From assembly GCA_933228895.1 (NCBI GenBank), contig OW121846.1, positions 146,028,746 through 146,092,745 of the forward strand: a stretch of 64,000 nucleotides of DNA, in the 5' to 3' direction. Positions 50,901-56,900 of the stretch are shown here, piece after piece (position 1 is the first letter of the stretch; every line of letters starts with the position of its first letter). The DNA comes from Platycnemis pennipes. Its lineage: Eukaryota; Arthropoda; Insecta; Odonata; Platycnemididae. The translations under genes and the position numbers were made by a program. The notes under the pieces are model-generated. The model had not been told where the DNA came from, did no database searches, and saw only the letters and a program-made list of their open reading frames with translations.

Positions 50901-53900
50901 TATAATACGTAAAGACGTCCACTAAGTCTTCTCTTTCCTTGTTGAAATCTGTATGTGTCAGTTGTGACGTAAGTATTTTTGCCATTTACTATACAAGTGC
51001 AGTTTTCGAGCTCATCGCGCAGGTAAATAAAATTCACCGATGATTTAAAAATATCACCGATCGTTAACAGATATATAAATGCTGATAACATAATTCATCT
51101 GTTATTTATGTTATAAAATCAAAATTTTCTACGACGAAATAAAGGCAAAAATTCAAAAATTTCAATGAAGAAAGAATAGCATGATCTATTAACACAAGGA
51201 TTTGCCTTTAAATTACGTAAGCTTCAAATATTTTTAAAGTATTTTAGTGCTATTCCATTAAAAAATGTCGGACGCTGTTCTCAGATAAAATTTTTACAAA
51301 ATGTAGAGAATATCTTGCGTTTTTGGGAGAGACCTGTCAAGTGACTAATATCAGACCACTCGTTGAAGACTCACAAGCAAGAAACTGAAGAGAAATTAAA
51401 AATAAATCTGCGGCACCGAAAAATACATATGATTTTCCGATCGCGTCTCCGGGGTCTGGCTCCGTGCGGCGCGGCGGGGTCTGGAAGTGCCTTGACTCGC
51501 TTACATTGTTCCAGTGGCATGGACCCTAAGGCTTCCAATGCATCGTTTTTCAGCTGTACTCCTTGTAACTAACCTCCACTGACCTATGTTGATGAAATCG
51601 CGAGAATATTGAATCGTGCGCCTGGATAAGTTTACGCAGAATCACGTTAAGTTATTTGTCTTTGCGATGCTCCGGGAACATACTTCTAATTCACGCCCTT
51701 CAGTCCTTGAAAAGAGTGGAGTCTTTCTAGGGCCCATGTAACATTCCAGAAATACACTAATTTTTCTTTTGAATTCCCTTCGCCCCTCTCTTTTTATTCA
51801 CGCTGCAAGAATGCGTTGCAGGGACAGTGCCAAAGATACGGTATGAAGATAAATCAGAATAAAACGAAAGTAATGCGATTTTCATGAACAAAAAGGGCCA
51901 GTATAACCATAAAAGTAGGAGGTCAGAAACTAGAGCAGGTGGAGAAATTTAGCTATCTAGGTAGTGTGTCTGAAGAAAAAGGGTATAGTAGCATTGAGGT
52001 GAGAACGAAAATAGCAGGCAGGGGGTTCCGGGTTCGAGAACTGGTCTTGGTGGATTTTTCCTCTGAGGATATTCCGCTCTAAACCCTTTTTGTAATGTAA
52101 TACTCGCTTCATGGATTAGTAAATACTAACCACCTAGTTATATATGACTCTTATTTCTAACATGTCTCCGTGAAGTAGTGGCACTGTAGCTCTGAATTGC
52201 TTGTCAGTATTTCATATTGGACGAGCTTCACCCTCTGCCACACGCCCCGAGGTGGCTTGCACGTTAATACGCAGATGTAGATATTAACCTGTTGATAAGT
52301 ATTTTCAGATTGGTTCAAATGTTGTATAATCGATTATCTAAATTTAAAGCCTCAAGCTCCTTAAGATAGACCGAAGTAAAAAAATTCCCAATTTCAAAAC
52401 ATTCACCTCTACTGCTTAAACAGCATTCACAACTTCCATGAGTTTAAATGAGAAAGGAAGCATTGCGATAGTTAAATTACTAGAGGAAATAACAACCCCC
52501 ATATGAACAAGGATAACAAAAGTTTTGTGGGAAATGTGATGCTATCCAAGTTGAGATGTCATGTGAGATGGCTTTTCCACAAGAGTCAATATAAAACACC
52601 GATAGCGCTAGATTGCCATTGCGTATAGTCTAGATATGGCCGAAAACTAAAAGCTAAAAGCGCAGTATTCCCGATAGGTATAATAATCATCGATAATGTG
52701 TGCGAAATAAATCTACTACCCATACTGAATTACAATTTGCCAAGAATCCTAGTGTGTTTCCACTGTTCATCCACTCAGTTATTAAATAAAATTTGCGTGC
52801 GTTTTTAGGGAAATGTAGGAAATCACTCCGTAAGGATATTCGCCGGATATTAGGGAATTAGACCGCGAGGATTTTAGTTGGGGGTGTCCCGAGAGTCTTC
52901 ACCCTCCAGTCCGCATTGCTCTTCTTTTCCTCAGCCACCTTTTCCCCTTTCCTCAAAGGAGAGCTGAATGCCAAATGGGCGCGATATGTTCCCTCTGACC
53001 ACTCTGTTGAGTCCTTGTACCTAGACAATGGGGATGGGGAGGACCGGTCTCCACAAGGAATAATTTTCCACTGCCCAAAAACCTTACTCTATACGTTTTA
53101 TTGCACCCACGACCCCATGCACACGGTATGCCTCAGGTCAACATCCTGAGTTTATGCCCTTGCAGCCCAGTGCCCATACATAAGGGGTGATCCGGAAGCA
53201 GGTAAAACATCGCAGACATCTGTCCATCCACTCTTCCACCTGATCGCTTTTAGGTTTGTTTCTACTCACATTGCCGGGTGAATATTTCAAAACATTTACA
53301 TGCCCAAGAGTGAACACGTTTATCAACATGGTTTCATGATCTAGGTTTGATAGTCTCTTATTAATTTCATACATGGTGTGAAGGAAGTAACCGTTCACAC
53401 GCAAAAATGAATTGATTCCGTCCATTTAAGAAATATATTGATGATCCACCGGTATCGATTATATCGAACGGTGGAGTATCGATGGGTCAGCAACCTTGCG
53501 GGTACCCGGATGTGGGAGACGGAGCTCATGGATGGATTTCAGACAGTGTCGCATGTATAAGTTTAAATCTGGTGTCAGCCATGTAATCACAGAGAAAACA
53601 ATAAACACCTCCCTTCCATTTGCCGTTGTTTTATTGAACTGCAACATCACTGCAATATTCAAACATTTTGGCGTTATTGTTTGGTATGCAATATGGTTGA
53701 ATAATAGAGCACCTGTCCATCAGAAGGGAAAGAGAGAAAGAGCATATAAATTTGCAATTAGTATTCTCAGTTGCAATATAGATTCGTAAGAAAATTTACT
53801 AACTGGCGACCACCCACTCCACAATCCGAGCAATAGGCCCCTCGAGAGGAGATCGCCGGTAGGCGGCTGGGTGCCCGCGCGTCACGTGTGCAAACCCCTC

Positions 53901-56900
53901 CTGACGAGGAATTCTCAACCAGACATGCTTCCTCGCCGCTCTTCCCCTACGGGAGGAGGAGAATAGTGGGTGAAGATCCTTCGGCAGGGGTAGGAGGTCT
54001 CGTGGCTCAATGCCGTTGGTCGGTCATAAGGCTTAGGGCGAGAGTTGGGGGTATTTTGCGACCGCCTGAAGGTCTCATATAAACAATGGTTATTCGGGAA
54101 TATTCGTATGTAGTCACTGTCCTCATCCTTTGAAGAACGGAAAAAGACATTGAATAATCAAGTAGGTACAGCCTAACATTAGTAGCACTTAGACCAACAG
54201 AAACGTCTTCACATGCTTACGGAGCTCTTGCAATCAGTTAAATCTCATACGAATAATTATTTAGCTGTGGACGCATGCGCATGCAATTAGCTGCATTAGG
54301 ACCGGTAACCCTCATACATCTCCCACCTTCCACATCCATCAACGCCCATTGCGGTCAATTTTTTTGAATAAAGGATGTTGGAGATAATGAGTGTAAAAAT
54401 GCAGTTCCGATAGCAGAGAAAGCCCTATAAGTGGTTCCCCTGCCACACACCCTCGCGGTGGCTTGCAGGGTATCGTGTAGATCTGGATAATTTTATTGGA
54501 CCGCTAAGGAGATTTCTAAGATTGTTTTTAATGCATTATAGGAATATGCACATTGTGTCAGTTTACAGTTTACGACGGCAGAATTTTGCAGGTGAAAAAT
54601 AGAATCGTAATATGAGGTATTGCAGCTAAAGATCTATACGCAGACAACTTGGGTAAAACTAGTCGTGTAAAGAAGGTCTCCTGCCTGAGGTCTTTTCTCT
54701 CTTCTCCTCTCAACCTAGGTCCTTTATCTCGTGCAGCTCCCCATATTGCATCATTGTCGCAGGGAGGCCCTCGTCTCTTAACGTAGCAGATTTTCGACCG
54801 GATTTTAGGTAAACGGCTGCGTGGTCAAGAGCAGATGTGTATTGGTGTTATACAAGCAAAAATCTTGTGGGTATTATTATTATTGAAATTACGAGTCCCA
54901 TTCCATAAATCCTTAGGTTCACTCGTGGAAATGCTACGACATTCGGAACGTTATTTTCTTCTTTTGAGCCTATTCCTAGTCTTAAAACATTGGGATCACA
55001 TATTTACAAAGCTTCTGACCACATTGATGTGAGAATAAAAAATGTCAATGAACTCGCTCTGAAATGGCACGAACGTGAAACAACACCAATAAATCAACGA
55101 ATTAGTTATTTAAGGGACACACGAATTGGAGGGTGATAATGAATAATGATGATTTGTGATTTCCTCTCCTAAGTGAACGTCGATTTTTGATGCTATGTCA
55201 ATGCGTGACGACGGTGGCGAGCGTAGAGGTATGTTCGGGACCTCAGACGTGGTGCAGTAGGAGTCGGAGAAACGACCATCTTTATGGCATGAGAAGAAGA
55301 CCATCCATTCAGTAATCCCTTCTGCTAAAGAAGGAAAGGACGGGGAAGGAGGGAAGGGGGTTTGTTTTTGGTTAGAGCTTCCCCAGGCTCCGCCAGAGGG
55401 AAGCCGTGGCGCAGCGTTGTCAAATCGCTGTCAACTCGGGACTTCGGCATCCGAGGTGGTAACATTTTATTGTGGACGGGTGTACATTTGAGATCCAATA
55501 CAGAACTTATGGCTACCCTGCGCAACATAAAAAACACAGTAGGCAAAATGGGAGGAAAAATTAAGTTAAAGGAAAATTAATGACATAATGGTAATTAAAA
55601 TTTGCAGATTTTGGTGTTAATAACAGAAGAATACATTGATAAATTGTGTCTATATGTGTAAATAATAAAAATATTGTCTGAAGTAGCATATGAAGTTCTG
55701 CCATTTCCAAAGACTATGCTAATTTTACACCAATTCCCAACTCAAATCAAATATAAATGAAATTCCATTTCACTCTAGCAATATTTTAATTTTATTAAGT
55801 TGAATTCACATTAAGGATATAATGATAACATTATTTCCAGGTTTTCAATTGTAAAATTTTGCAATTGTAAGTCCCACTTAAAACAAGCTAAATAATTTCG
55901 GCACTCTAGAAGTTACATTTCGAGTGCCATGTATGAAAAAATTGCAACATTGTCTTTACTTTTATCATAACAAACTGGGCTGCTAATGTAACCGGGAGCG
56001 AATGTGTGCATTCTGCTGACTTTTTGTGTCGAATTGAATACGACCGCTAACAAAGTTACCAGCAACACCAGTGCTGGCATGGATGAAATCAATCTTTTCA
56101 GAAGATAATCTTACGTCAATGGGTGCGACCCAGAAAAACCAGGGTGTCGATCATCAGGGAAAACCTGGAATAGTCAGGGAATTTTGGAAATCTGGAAAAG
56201 TCAGGGAATTCTCATAGCAGTCAGGGAGAAACTGGGATAGGAAATTTTAATTTTTTTCTACCATTATGTTTACCAAACTAATCAGTTGTACAATGTGTCC
56301 CTTTTGTATATTCTTTATGCAATATTTGCCTAGTAGTGTTAAAATTCATGATCACCGTGTATTCTGCTCATAACAAGGAATTCGAGGCTATGTAGTTCGG
56401 AAGATTTTACCTAGCATTTTTTTTTTCACTTCCGAGACTCAGTTCAAGAGGTAGCGCGAGCACACTAGCTTATAGCAAATAAGTGCTTGCAGTTCTAAAA
56501 ATTCGAGACGATGATTATCAAAACGGCAATACAAGTACGATCCCACGTGTAAACAAAATCTTGTAATATCACCTTCGATATCACCTCTGTAATATCACCA
56601 TCGATTCTCATACCCCCCTTCGCGAGACCATAAGAAGAGTCCTCCTCCCCTCCGCACCTTTCACACTCGACGTAATTATTGAATGCCCCCCTTAGCTCCC
56701 TCTCGAAGCATTTTAGTCAGGTCACAAACCACCTCCAATATGATATTCCTAAATATGACGCTGCCATTGTTTTTTGCCTCCTGTTTTTGCTCGCGGTGGC
56801 GCGTTTACATTTTGTTTGTTTGTAGGCATATTTCTACATTTTTGGTTCCCTCTGGCAATCAAGGGGTTAATAGCACTTTAGTAAAATTGTTATTCGCTTC

